DNA of 64,000 nt, taken from NCBI GenBank assembly GCA_039989475.1, contig JBDXHU010000009.1, positions 620,001-684,000 of the forward strand, given 5' to 3'. This stretch comes from JBDXHU01 sp039989475 (lineage in GTDB: Bacteria > Pseudomonadota > Gammaproteobacteria > Pseudomonadales > Halieaceae). The position numbers and the translations under genes were made by a program. Shown here in pieces: positions 52,037 through 60,172 of the stretch. The notes below the pieces were generated by a model. It made no database searches and was not told where the DNA came from. It worked only from the letters and a program-made list of their open reading frames with translations. Within the stretch, counting starts at the first letter, position 1. The number at the start of each line of letters is the position of its first letter.

Positions 52037-52247
52037 CATGTCTTGGCTGACGTACGCCGCGCCCCGCAGCTTAAAGCCTTAGAACCCATGCTAGAGATAC
52101 TACCCGCCAGCGACTCTGATTACGGCGCAGCGTTTTCCCTGATGCGGGAGAATATGGGATCAAAGGGTCAGACTCCATGATCCTGTATGGTGTTAGCCGG
52201 TAGCTTGAACATCCGATCGAGTCCATATTGAGGGAGCCCACAAGCCA
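52037..52247. other. Intergenic stretch, no gene seen
   Basis: 211 bp without a convincing ORF or terminator. TATGGTGTTAGCC at about 52188-52200 is close to an attC core. Otherwise nothing recognisable. Confidence 0.3.
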
Positions 52248-52532
52248 GTGAGCTGGGGAATAAAAATTCTTGTCGTCGCGTGTACAGTGCTAACGTGGTT
52301 TGCGAGCGCAGCACTTTATGATGAATTTGGATTCAGGGTAGAGCCAGATGGCATGCTACGGGCCCTTATTGGAATGATTATAGTCGGCCCGGCCGTATCA
52401 GCCGCCCTGGCCTGGTTTTTCATTACAAGGTACAGGCGCATGAATAGCGACCTTCAAAGAAGGCAACTGACAGCAGGTCTCATTCTGTTTCCTGTCGGCC
52501 TACTTATCATGGCGACGGTATTGGCTAGCTAG
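52248..52532 (+). CDS. Small membrane protein, unknown
   Basis: 94 residues with three hydrophobic helices (KILVVACTVLTWFASAALY, LIGMIIVGPAVSAALAWFF, AGLILFPVGLLIMATVLA). GTG start behind GAGGGAG. The middle RYRRMNSDLQRRQ is a basic loop. No family recognised. It is one of the single-gene units in this run. Confidence 0.55.
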   Translation: MSWGIKILVVACTVLTWFASAALYDEFGFRVEPDGMLRALIGMIIVGPAVSAALAWFFITRYRRMNSDLQRRQLTAGLILFPVGLLIMATVLAS

Positions 52533-52561
52533 GGCATGAAAGAGAGTAAGCAAAACCGCGA

Positions 52562-52613
52562 GCCTGACAAGCGCATGCAGTGGCCTGCCAAAGCCGCGAG
52601 CTGTCTATAGATG
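52562..52613. repeat. attC-like imperfect palindrome 2
   Basis: Starts GCCTGACAAGCGCATGCAGT (compare GCCTAACAAGCGC of many attC sites), contains CCAAAGCCGCG, and ends CTATAGATGG just where the next ATG lies. CAAGCGCATGCAGTGG at 52568 shares 13 of 16 bases with site 1, so the sites are related repeats. Confidence 0.4.
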
Positions 52614-52958
52614 GCCAGGCGCACAACATACTGGACGGCGAGTGTGGCAGCGATCTGCCTGGGCGTGTTTCTCTATGTCTGGCTGCCCACCCTCGCAACT
52701 GCCAAATTCGAGGCACTAAACTCCTCAAGTGAGCCCGTGGAGCTCACCGTCGAGTGGAAAGACAAGACCCTGGAGCTGGGACGCCTCGACCCCGGGCAAC
52801 GCCTATATTTTGAGATTGATGATGAGGCCGCGGCTACTTTTATCGCTCACTGGCCATCCGGGATCAGGATCAGCAACGAGCCAATCTACTTTACTTCAGG
52901 TACTGTCGTACGTGCCGACATCCGGGACTCAGGTATTGAGGTGTTCTATGAGTATTGA
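52611..52958 (+). CDS. Hypothetical exported or membrane-anchored protein
   Basis: 115 residues. One N-terminal membrane helix (TASVAAICLGVFLYVWLP), then a mostly beta domain (VELTVEWKDKTLELGRLDPG). No family recognised. It ends 11 bp inside the acetyltransferase gene, so the two may be coupled. Confidence 0.55.
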   Translation: MARRTTYWTASVAAICLGVFLYVWLPTLATAKFEALNSSSEPVELTVEWKDKTLELGRLDPGQRLYFEIDDEAAATFIAHWPSGIRISNEPIYFTSGTVVRADIRDSGIEVFYEY

Positions 52959-53373
52959 AATTCGAACATTCACAGAGAGCGATAGAGCAACAGTTCTCGG
53001 CTTGTGGGAAACCTGCGGGCTAACAACACCGTGGAACGATGCCAATAAGGATATCGATCGTAAGGTCAATTATCAGCCAGAGCTGTTTTTCGTGGGTGTA
53101 GAAAATGGCAGCTTGGTTGCCTCCGCTATGGCCGGTTACGATGGTCACAGAGGTTCTGTATTTTATCTGGCGGTACACCCTGACGCTCAAGCTAAGGGAT
53201 ATGGCCAACAACTCATGGAGCACATCGAGTTAGTACTGGAAGATATAGGTTGCCCCAAGCTGAATATCCTTGTGCGCAGTTCAAACCAATCTGTATTGGA
53301 ATTCTACGATGAGTTGTCCTATTCAGCCGACGATGTCGTTTGCCTGGGTAAGCGGATAATTCCAGATGCATAG
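52948..53373 (+). CDS. YpeA-like GNAT acetyltransferase
   Basis: 141 residues. It resembles E. coli YpeA: LWETCGLTTPWNDANKDIDRK, AMAGYDGHRGSVFYLAVHPD, KGYGQQLMEHIE (acetyl-CoA site) and CPKLNILVRSSNQSVLEFYD. Acetyl-CoA-dependent; substrate unknown. The ATG at 52948 is chosen because an upstream in-frame start (52729) lies entirely in the neighbouring gene. Confidence 0.85.
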   Translation: MSIEIRTFTESDRATVLGLWETCGLTTPWNDANKDIDRKVNYQPELFFVGVENGSLVASAMAGYDGHRGSVFYLAVHPDAQAKGYGQQLMEHIELVLEDIGCPKLNILVRSSNQSVLEFYDELSYSADDVVCLGKRIIPDA

Positions 53374-53425
53374 CCGGGTAATCGGGCGCAGTGGCTACGG
53401 CCGCCGCTTGCTTAGCGTTTAACTT
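53372..53425. repeat. attC-like imperfect palindrome 3
   Basis: CGGGCGCAGTGGCTACGGCC then GCCGCTT and a terminal GCGTTTAACTT. Shares GCAGTGGC with site 2. Core GTTTAAC is off-consensus. Weak. Confidence 0.3.
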
Positions 53426-53442
53426 CCAGGACCCGTGACAAC

Positions 53443-53991
53443 ATGAACCGAGTATGTGCGTTAATCCTGCTTCTCACCATCAGTAGTTGTTCTTCCGTGC
53501 CGCTATCGACTATGGCCCGCATGAGCACCTTTGATGCCGAGGACTTTGTCGCGCTGAACCCTGATGAGCTACAGGTAAAAGTGATTCTCCCGGAGGGCTT
53601 TGAGCTGGATACAGAAACCAGCTGGTTGGGCATTGATATGAGCTCGTCGGCGGGTCAGCACCAGGGGGTTTTTGATCTTCGCGAGAAGTCCGTGGAGTCG
53701 GGAGAGATTTCAACCGGGTTTTTCTCTGAGCCCGTCCAAAGCACTTCATACCTGTTGAGCCTGACTGAGTCATCGCGCGTTAAATTCACTGATCTGCAGC
53801 AGTTTGTTGGCAAAGCCACAGCCGACGCCGTAAGTATCAGGGTGGTCCCAAAACTGGCGTCCCGACCCAAAGACGCTACCTCAGTGAACATTTCAGTTGA
53901 TTTACGACTGTCTGAGTCCCAGGGCTTTTTCACTCTCGTAGATTCCGCCCAGCTACCGCTGGGAAGGCTGATGGAAAGTGAAGAGAGCTAA
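53443..53991 (+). CDS. Hypothetical lipoprotein
   Basis: 182 residues. Lipobox LLTISSCSS gives a predicted lipidated N-terminus. The rest is beta-rich (LQVKVILPEGFELDTETSWL) with no recognised domain. It is located in the envelope. It is one of the single-gene units. Confidence 0.55.
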   Translation: MNRVCALILLLTISSCSSVPLSTMARMSTFDAEDFVALNPDELQVKVILPEGFELDTETSWLGIDMSSSAGQHQGVFDLREKSVESGEISTGFFSEPVQSTSYLLSLTESSRVKFTDLQQFVGKATADAVSIRVVPKLASRPKDATSVNISVDLRLSESQGFFTLVDSAQLPLGRLMESEES

Positions 53992-54003
53992 ACTGAGAGC
54001 AAC

Positions 54004-54087
54004 ACTTGATAACTGCATGCAGTGCGGGTCCAGCGGGGGCCAGACGATTGGCCTCGCCAGTCACCGATGCTGCTGGTGTACTAATTC
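54004..54087. repeat. attC-like imperfect palindrome 4
   Basis: CTTGATAACTGCATGCAGTG opens it; GCATGCAGTG (54015-54024) is shared exactly with site 2. A central GGCCA-gacgat-TGGCC hairpin follows. The end, GTACTAAT, is only core-like. Tentative. Confidence 0.35.
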
Positions 54088-54105
54088 TATGAGGGTTTAC
54101 GCAAT

Positions 54106-54579
54106 ATGAGTGAGAGCTACATTGATGCGACGGATGAATCCGCCGTTCAGCTTTTTTCCAGGAATATCACGGGTGATATCGTCATGCTCAACCTGCTCAG
54201 GTTTCGGGAGGTGGCAGACTATGCGGCGTTTCCGGACCTGGCCCCGGAGCAACCCATATCTGGCCGTGCGGCCTTCCAAAAGTACATTGATCATACGCTC
54301 CCGTTTTTGCATGACTCTGGCGGGGGCATTGATTTCCTGGGCAAAGGTGGCAAATTCTTTGTCGGCCCGCAGGACGAGCGCTGGGATCTGGTTATGCTGA
54401 TTCGACAGGATTCCCTGAACAGCTTTATTGCGTTCGCCACGAATGAGGCGTATCTCGCTGGCGTCGGACATCGCACCGCGTCTCTGGAGGACTCTCGATT
54501 ACTACCCCTGGAGCAGCATCAAGGTCAGAACATAACAAGCCACGGCAGCGCGGACGACCAGCCGGCTGGCCCCGCCTGA
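54106..54579 (+). CDS. DUF1330-like protein
   Basis: 157 residues. DIVMLNLLRFREVADYAAF and SGRAAFQKYIDHTLPFLHDSG, with FLGKGGKFFVGPQDERWDLV and AFATNEAYLAGVGHR, resemble the dimeric ferredoxin-like DUF1330 family. Function unknown. The last 15-17 codons (SHGSADDQPAGPA) are encoded by attC-like DNA, as happens in integron cassettes, so the natural end of the protein may have shifted. Confidence 0.68.
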   Translation: MSESYIDATDESAVQLFSRNITGDIVMLNLLRFREVADYAAFPDLAPEQPISGRAAFQKYIDHTLPFLHDSGGGIDFLGKGGKFFVGPQDERWDLVMLIRQDSLNSFIAFATNEAYLAGVGHRTASLEDSRLLPLEQHQGQNITSHGSADDQPAGPA

Positions 54580-54590
54580 CGCGTACAATG
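54530..54590. repeat. attC-like imperfect palindrome 5
   Basis: ACATAACAAGCCACGGCAGC begins it, GCGGACGACCAGCCGGCTGG follows (CCAGCCGGCTGG at 54558-54569 is a perfect palindrome, GCGG pairs with CCGC), then CCTGACGCGTACAATG at the end. The CAAGC...GCAG...GCGGAC and CGCCTGACGCG segments are typical of attC sites from environmental integrons. The core GTACAAT is degenerate. Confidence 0.45.
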
Positions 54591-54619
54591 ACCACCCCAC
54601 ATCACAAGAAGTATTAATA

Positions 54620-55105
54620 GTGACCACGACGGTACGCATTGCTGAAGACCATGAACAGGACCTGGTGCACCGCCTGGATCAGTACTACCTGTATGAGTTC
54701 TCACGGTTCATGCCTGATCACTACAAACTGGCTGAAGACGGGCTGTTTCACGACGGGAGTTATAGTGAGTTCTGGGAGAGTCCGGCCAAGTACCCCTACC
54801 TTATCTTCCAGGGCTCGGAGATCGCCGGCTTCGCACTGGTTGACGATCTTGGCTCACACTTCCTATTGGACCAGTTCTTTGTGATGCTGAAGTTTCAGGG
54901 GGCTGGCGTAGCCCAAGCCGCCGCTGTCCAGATATTCGACACACATCGCGGGGACTGGCAAGTTGAGTCGCTGATGGCTAATCCAAAGTCAGAGGGCTTC
55001 TGGCCACGCATCATCGGCAGCTATACCTCAGGTAGATTTGAAAAATCCGTCAAGCAGCCCAGAAAAACCCACCATGTGTATTCCTTTACCAGTGCTGCCC
55101 ACTAG
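54620..55105 (+). CDS. GNAT-fold acetyltransferase
   Basis: 161 residues from a GTG start. LIFQGSEIAGFALVDDLGSH and the motif A-like DQFFVMLKFQGAGVAQAAAVQ are GNAT-type, with IFDTHRGDWQVESLMANPKS after. Substrate unknown. It is the last gene of the plus-strand accessory run. Confidence 0.75.
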   Translation: MTTTVRIAEDHEQDLVHRLDQYYLYEFSRFMPDHYKLAEDGLFHDGSYSEFWESPAKYPYLIFQGSEIAGFALVDDLGSHFLLDQFFVMLKFQGAGVAQAAAVQIFDTHRGDWQVESLMANPKSEGFWPRIIGSYTSGRFEKSVKQPRKTHHVYSFTSAAH

Positions 55106-55130
55106 TCGCATAGGGGCGAACTGGTGGGCA
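55096..55130. terminator. Hairpin between convergent genes
   Basis: TGCCCACTAG at 55096 pairs with CTGGTGGGCA at 55121 (10 bp, one G-T). No T tract on either strand. It may stop or stabilise transcripts of both converging genes. Confidence 0.4.
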
Positions 55131-55146
55131 TTAACGGCCAGGCGAC

Positions 55147-56961
55147 TTATTCTTGCTCCACCCAGACATTGACTGACGCGGACTCAGTGAGATTGTCACT
55201 CCAGAAGTAACCGTCACTCCAGAAGTAACCGTCGCTCCAGAAATAGCCGTCGCTCCAGAAGTAACCAGCGCTCCAGGCATAGCCATCGGACCAGAAGTAG
55301 CCGTCGTTCCAGAAGTATCCGTCATTCCAGAAGTAACCGTCATTCCAGAAGTAGCCATCCATGCCCATGATGTAGTAGCCGCCGTCCGGGCTCTGGTTGG
55401 CCAGGCCGCCGAAGTGGGCGGTGCCCGCCAGGTCCGCTGAGACGTCCAGGCCCGTGTTGGCGCAGCCGAGCGTATCACTGATGACCGCCTCATAAGCATT
55501 GGTCAGGCCAGCACCCTGCTGGAATACGCCGTAAGCGAGCTTGCCGTTCGCATCGACAGCCGGGCTGGAAGAGGCCATCAGTTGGCACTTCACATCATCT
55601 GCTGTCAGCCAGGGCTTGGTTTCCAGCATCAAGGCGATGATGCCGCTTACGACAGCTGTGGACTGGGACGTACCCGACATCGTGAAATACTTTTCTCCGT
55701 CGTGATACTCCGGGTGTGCCTTTGCGATCGAGCCGTCTTTGCTCATCAGGCCCGAAACATGTCCACCAGGGGCGACGACTTCGGGTTTGATGAAACCTTC
55801 AACGGTGGGACCAACCGACGAGAACGAGGTCAGCACATCGTCAGTGATATTCTCCGGGGTAAAGTTGTCACTCATTGCACCGACGGTGATCACGTAGGGC
55901 ACGTTTCCTGGCACGCCGATGGTCATGGGGTCGGGGCCACGGTTTCCGGCGGAGGCCACCACGACAATGCCGGCCTCCCAGGCGGCCATCACAGCCTGGT
56001 TCAGTGGATCGTCCCAATAATGGGAGCTCGGGGTGGCGCTGAAGGAGAGGTTCAATACCCGGATGTTGAACTCATCCCGGTTGGCGACTACCCAGTCGAT
56101 GCCGCGAATGACATCAAGATAGCTGCCACGACCCTCATCATCGAAGCTCTTGACGACGATCAGGTTCGCACCCGGGGCGATGCCATTGGAGTCGCCCATG
56201 GGGCCGAGGTCGGTGCCGCTGATGATGCTGGAGAGGTGGGTACCATGGCCGTGTTTGTCTTCGACCTTTTTGGTGCCCTCCTTGTCCTTGATTGCGTCGT
56301 AGCCAGCGATGAGTTGGCCAAGGCGCTCGTCCTTGACGAGTTTCTTGTCGTCCCAGATTCCCGTATCCAGCACAGCCACACCGACGCCTGCGCCGGTGAT
56401 ACCCATGCTGTGTACACTCGTCGCCCGCACGTGCTGGGCAATAGCCGCCTGGGGAAGGTCGTTGTCGATGGCCTCCTCCATCTTCTCAAAGCGCGCCTCC
56501 CTGGCCTCGCATTTTTCAACCTTCGCCACTAGCTCGGGATTGTCCTTGTCTTTCTTCAGTGCTTTTTTGGCCGCTCTCAATTCTGTCTCGTTGGCTTCCT
56601 TCTCTTCCTTGAAGGCCGCTTTCATGGCCTCCTTTTCTTCCTTGCTGTATCCGTTGTCCTTGTTGCCGGCGGTTTCTACCTGGCGGTCAGGCACGACACG
56701 CAAGTTGTCACCCTGGCCAACCAGTGCCTGGTACTGCGCTTCCGAGAGCTCGGCACCTGCTGCCGCGATGATGCCCAACTCGTGGCTGACCGAACCGCCG
56801 ACCTGCTCAATGGCGGCAACGGCGGTGGCGAGGTCTTGAGACTGGACCAGGTAGGCCCCGGTTTCGGCCCGCTGCAACTGCAGGGACGACACAGCGAGGA
56901 CCAACACTGAAGCAGTGAGGCCAGCAGTGATCTTTTTCGATCGCAGTTTTATGGCTGTCAT
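55147..56961 (-). CDS. S8 subtilisin-like protease with C-terminal GYFW repeats
   Basis: About 604 residues. Signal peptide (KITAGLTASVLVLAVSSL), a charged helical pro-region (about 100-175, rich in KEEK and AAKKAL), then the catalytic domain: Asp in VAVLDTGIWD, His in KHGHGTHLSSI, Asn in VASAGNRG, Ser in MSGTSQSTAVVSG (about D199, H239, S432). The last about 55 residues are nine copies of a hexapeptide, DGYFWN or DGYFWS. ATG at 56961 has GGAGAG 8 nt before it. Probably secreted or surface-displayed; the tail looks like an anchoring, aggregation or carbohydrate-binding module. Confidence 0.92.
   Translation of the reverse strand: MTAIKLRSKKITAGLTASVLVLAVSSLQLQRAETGAYLVQSQDLATAVAAIEQVGGSVSHELGIIAAAGAELSEAQYQALVGQGDNLRVVPDRQVETAGNKDNGYSKEEKEAMKAAFKEEKEANETELRAAKKALKKDKDNPELVAKVEKCEAREARFEKMEEAIDNDLPQAAIAQHVRATSVHSMGITGAGVGVAVLDTGIWDDKKLVKDERLGQLIAGYDAIKDKEGTKKVEDKHGHGTHLSSIISGTDLGPMGDSNGIAPGANLIVVKSFDDEGRGSYLDVIRGIDWVVANRDEFNIRVLNLSFSATPSSHYWDDPLNQAVMAAWEAGIVVVASAGNRGPDPMTIGVPGNVPYVITVGAMSDNFTPENITDDVLTSFSSVGPTVEGFIKPEVVAPGGHVSGLMSKDGSIAKAHPEYHDGEKYFTMSGTSQSTAVVSGIIALMLETKPWLTADDVKCQLMASSSPAVDANGKLAYGVFQQGAGLTNAYEAVISDTLGCANTGLDVSADLAGTAHFGGLANQSPDGGYYIMGMDGYFWNDGYFWNDGYFWNDGYFWSDGYAWSAGYFWSDGYFWSDGYFWSDGYFWSDNLTESASVNVWVEQE
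55198..55359 (-). repeat. Nine-copy 18-bp coding tandem repeat in the S8 protease
   Basis: Each 18-bp unit encodes DGYFW plus N or S; one copy has A for F (DGYAWS) and one A for D (AGYFWS). The N-type copies are at the amino side, the S-type at the carboxy side, which suggests stepwise expansion. Confidence 0.9.
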
Positions 56962-57500
56962 AACAAAACTCTCCGTTCTCAAGAACGCGTATCTGGTGTA
57001 TGCCAGGGTAGCTGCAAGCACTGTGCCAAGGCAGTACACCGATAGAGCGCAAATTCGGCTTACGACTTATTTGTCTTTTAAAAACAGAGCGTTATGGAAC
57101 GCCCAAAAGCTAATTATGGCTTTGGCCCGAAGGACAGGCATCCTTGATCGCCAGAATTTAGAGCAGCGCGCCGAAAATACGGCGATTGTCGCCAGAAAAG
57201 TGGGACATCTGTGGCAAGACCGACGCGTCGGGCGCGATATTTCAGCGAGATTCAAGCAACCCTTGATCACTATCGCTGAGTTGAGCCGGGCGAGGGCCAT
57301 GCCTGGGCCTGGTTTCGAAAGCGCCAGGCCACAGTGATCCCTGTACCGGGCATCTCCGGGATTCAACCCGGGAAGGAACACACTACAGGCGCCACATTGT
57401 TGCCTGCTGTCAGGGGTGCTACCTTTTAATCCACAATCCAATACTGCGGTTTGATCGGGCCAATGATAGCGATGCCCTACGGCTAATCCTGGAGGCAACA
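56962..57500. other. Divergent intergenic region
   Basis: 539 bp between the S8 protease and the 57501 gene. I see no coherent gene. On the minus strand GCGTT-CCAT-AACGC at 57089-57102 is followed by TCTGTTTTT, a weak terminator-like hairpin in the protease leader. Promoters for both flanking genes should lie here. Confidence 0.4.
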
Positions 57501-57956
57501 ATGACTAAGTACCTGGTGGCCCTTTGTGCCCTGGTTTTCTCCTCACAAAGCCTTGCTGGGGCGCCTGCAAGCGATCCCGAGGCCTGGTATCGCGGCGGTT
57601 ATGCCGTGCTCTGGGCTGATAAGCCGGGCCAACAGGTCGAGGCCATGCTGAATCACTACTACGACACGGTGGAGACCCATTCTGCCGATGGTTCGATCAG
57701 CCGCGACGCCAAGCGCGATTGGCTGGTGCCGTCTCTCAAGCAGTGGTTGGCAGAGGGCTGGGTGAGCGCGGAGTTAAAGCAACTGAAGGTCGATCGTATC
57801 AATGCCAGCACCACCAGCTTTAAGGCCAGCTGGATAGACCACTATAAAGAAACACCGGATGAGATATCCTGCGGCTGGTACCTGGCTGACATGATCGATG
57901 GTCGCTGGCAGTTTACGGCCTATGCCGACCTGGACTGCGCCGCTCACGGCCTGTAA
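57501..57956 (+). CDS. Small exported protein, unknown
   Basis: 151 residues with a signal peptide (TKYLVALCALVFSSQSLAG). EAWYRGGYAVLWADKPGQQV and the aromatic end WYLADMIDGRWQFTAYADLDC suggest an NTF2-like (SnoaL-type) fold. GGAGG precedes the ATG. No function can be assigned. It lies 56 bp before the SpdH-like gene and may be its partner. Confidence 0.65.
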   Translation: MTKYLVALCALVFSSQSLAGAPASDPEAWYRGGYAVLWADKPGQQVEAMLNHYYDTVETHSADGSISRDAKRDWLVPSLKQWLAEGWVSAELKQLKVDRINASTTSFKASWIDHYKETPDEISCGWYLADMIDGRWQFTAYADLDCAAHGL

Positions 57957-58012
57957 GCGCCGCGCCACGGTCGATACGACCTGGCCAAAGCAAGCTGCAA
58001 GGGAAGGATTCA

Positions 58013-59938
58013 ATGAAGAAAACAGATCGCGAGCTGGGCATGCACGGCAAGATCACCCGGCGAGATCTTATTCATGATGCAGGAATAGCGGCGCTCGGCC
58101 TGAGCCTGCCGCTGGGCGCACTCGCGGACGCCAAAGGTTCATCTATCGCCCCGGCGGACTCTACTGCCCCGGCGGGCTCTCTTGCCCCGGCGGACTCTCT
58201 TGCCCCGGCGGATTACCCCCCTGTTCGCACCGGCCTGCGCGGTTCCGAGCCAGGTTCCTTTGAAGCGGCGCATAAGTACCTGCGCGACGACAAACCCCTC
58301 CCCGCCCCCCGCGACCTGGATGAAAGCTACGACCTGGTAGTGGTTGGCGCCGGCATCTCCGGGCTGGCCGCGGCGCAGTTCTACCGGGACAAGTACGGCC
58401 CCGAGGCGCGTATTCTGCTGCTGGAGAACCACGATGACTTTGGCGGGCATGCCCGGCGCAATGAGTTTCACCAGAGCGGCGACATGCGACTCGCCCTGGG
58501 TGGGACGCACAACCTGGAGTACTGGCAGTTCAGCGACACCGTCAAGCAGATGATGGACGAACTGGGCATAGACGTGAATGCCATGCGCCGCACCCAGGAG
58601 TTTGCCTACGGTGGCAACGGGCGCGAAGGCGCCGCGGTCTGGTTTGACGCCGACACCTATGGCGAGAACAAACTGGTGACCAATTTCCGCCTGGATCGTC
58701 CGGGCACGACAATCAACGCCAATCGGGTTGATGAGTTTCCACTAAGCGCGACTGCCAAAGCACAGCTCAAGCGTTTCTATGAGCTGCGGATCAATGCTCT
58801 TGAGGGCCTGTCTGAGGCCGACGTAGAGCGCTACCTGTACAGCACGCCCTACGTCGACCTCATCACCCAATACGGAGGACTGGGCGCTGAGGCCCTGCAG
58901 CTGTTTGATAATGCCAATCATGGCGGCTGGGGAGTCGAAACTCGCAGTCTCTCAATAGCAGAGGCGCTGGATGAAGGCATGCCCGGCCTTAACTTGCTGG
59001 GTCAGGACGCGATCGCCGAAGACTGGGATTATCCGGCCGCCCTGTTTCCCGACGGCAATGCCAGTGTCGCGCGCCTGCAGGTGCATGCGCTGGTACCGGC
59101 GGTGGCACCCGGCACGACGGCTGACAATGTGGCCGTGGCGCATTTTGATTACGGAAAGCTTGATCGCCCAGACGCCCCGGTGCGTTTGCGTCTCAATTCC
59201 ACCGTGGTGCGGGCGACAAATACTCAAGCTGGTGTAGACGTCAGCTATATCAACAACACCAACAACGGCGAGGTGCTGCGGGTCAAGGCCAGGCACTGTG
59301 TGCTGGCCTGCTATCACACGGTCATTCCCCACCTGTGCCCCGACCTTCCCGAGACGCAAAAGGCCGCACAGAAGTACCAGGTGAAGCGCCCGCTATTGCT
59401 CACCAATGTCTTGATTCGTTCCAGCAAGGCACTCGATACCCTGGGTATCGCCGGTGCCCAGTGCCCCGGGCGCATGCACAGCGACGTATTCATGTTCAAG
59501 GGCCTGAATACCGCCGGTTACCAACATGCCTTTGCCGATGATGGCCCGGTGCCACTGACCTTCTGGGGCTCGATCGCACCGCCACCCGACGTCGATGACC
59601 TGAGAGAACAAATGCGCGCCGCCCGCTACCGGATGTTAGAGCTCAGCTTCGAAGACTATGAGCGCGAGGTGCGCACCGTTATGGATGGCATGCTGGGCCC
59701 GGCTGGATTTGATGTACAACGCGATGTGCTCGCCATTACCGTCAATCGCTGGCCACACGGCTACTCACACGACTATATGGACCTGTGGGACCCGGACTGG
59801 CCACCGGGCCAGGCGCCCCATGAAATCGCCAGCCGGCCATTTGGCAATATCACAATGGCCAATGCCGATGCCGGCGCCGACGCCTATACCCATGTGGCCA
59901 TTGATCAGGCCTTCCGGGCGGTGCAGGAGTTTGCTTAG
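58013..59938 (+). CDS. SpdH-like FAD-dependent amine (spermidine) dehydrogenase
   Basis: 641 residues. A twin-arginine-like leader, ITRRDLIHDAGIAALGLSLP, points to export of the folded flavoprotein to the periplasm. A Pro/Ala linker follows, made of four 18-bp repeats at 58148-58216. The FAD motif is DLVVVGAGISGLAAAQFYRD near 105. GGHARRNEF, ALGGTHNLEYW and the C-terminal ITMANADAGADAYTHVAIDQAF belong to the family that includes Pseudomonas spermidine dehydrogenase SpdH. It would oxidise a polyamine or related amine. The assignment is by resemblance; related proteins are often left as NAD(P)-binding proteins. Confidence 0.7.
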   Translation: MKKTDRELGMHGKITRRDLIHDAGIAALGLSLPLGALADAKGSSIAPADSTAPAGSLAPADSLAPADYPPVRTGLRGSEPGSFEAAHKYLRDDKPLPAPRDLDESYDLVVVGAGISGLAAAQFYRDKYGPEARILLLENHDDFGGHARRNEFHQSGDMRLALGGTHNLEYWQFSDTVKQMMDELGIDVNAMRRTQEFAYGGNGREGAAVWFDADTYGENKLVTNFRLDRPGTTINANRVDEFPLSATAKAQLKRFYELRINALEGLSEADVERYLYSTPYVDLITQYGGLGAEALQLFDNANHGGWGVETRSLSIAEALDEGMPGLNLLGQDAIAEDWDYPAALFPDGNASVARLQVHALVPAVAPGTTADNVAVAHFDYGKLDRPDAPVRLRLNSTVVRATNTQAGVDVSYINNTNNGEVLRVKARHCVLACYHTVIPHLCPDLPETQKAAQKYQVKRPLLLTNVLIRSSKALDTLGIAGAQCPGRMHSDVFMFKGLNTAGYQHAFADDGPVPLTFWGSIAPPPDVDDLREQMRAARYRMLELSFEDYEREVRTVMDGMLGPAGFDVQRDVLAITVNRWPHGYSHDYMDLWDPDWPPGQAPHEIASRPFGNITMANADAGADAYTHVAIDQAFRAVQEFA

Positions 59939-59992
59939 GCTAACTTGCTGTTTTTAATGGTATTTATGGAATTGGCCGTCCCCCCGACCAAT

Positions 59993-60155
59993 TTCACTTA
60001 TGAAACAACTCGCCTGGTTACTGTGACTAATGGAGATAAGTGAACTGTCCCTGCGCTCTGCCGTACTCCACTTATTTGACGTTATTGAAAGAGCCTGTAA
60101 TTCGGGTGGAGCAGCTACAAACTTTAACCTGATTGATGCAGCCATCTTCACTTAT
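59993..60155. repeat. Degenerate GGGGACAG/TTCACTTAT-type repeat remnants
   Basis: AGATAAGTGAACTGTCCC (60034-60051) matches 25220-25237 exactly, and ACTAAT just before it also matches. The 9-mer TTCACTTAT occurs at 59993 and 60147 and inverted at 60036. This marks decay of the same repeat family at the left edge of the low-GC island. Confidence 0.5.
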
Positions 60156-60172
60156 CGCGAGTTAGAGGCCTA

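Noticed and set aside
50183..55105. Prophage remnant
   Set aside because: No capsid, tail, terminase, integrase or lysis genes are visible. Toxin-antitoxin pairs and GNATs fit cassettes better.
55198..55359. CRISPR array
   Set aside because: The direct repeats are 18 bp, contiguous and in frame, with no spacers, so they are a coding tandem repeat.
57067..57501. 144-codon minus-strand frame in the gap before the 57501 gene
   Set aside because: Arg/Cys-rich, no motif, no ribosome site, and it ends in a region of likely promoters.
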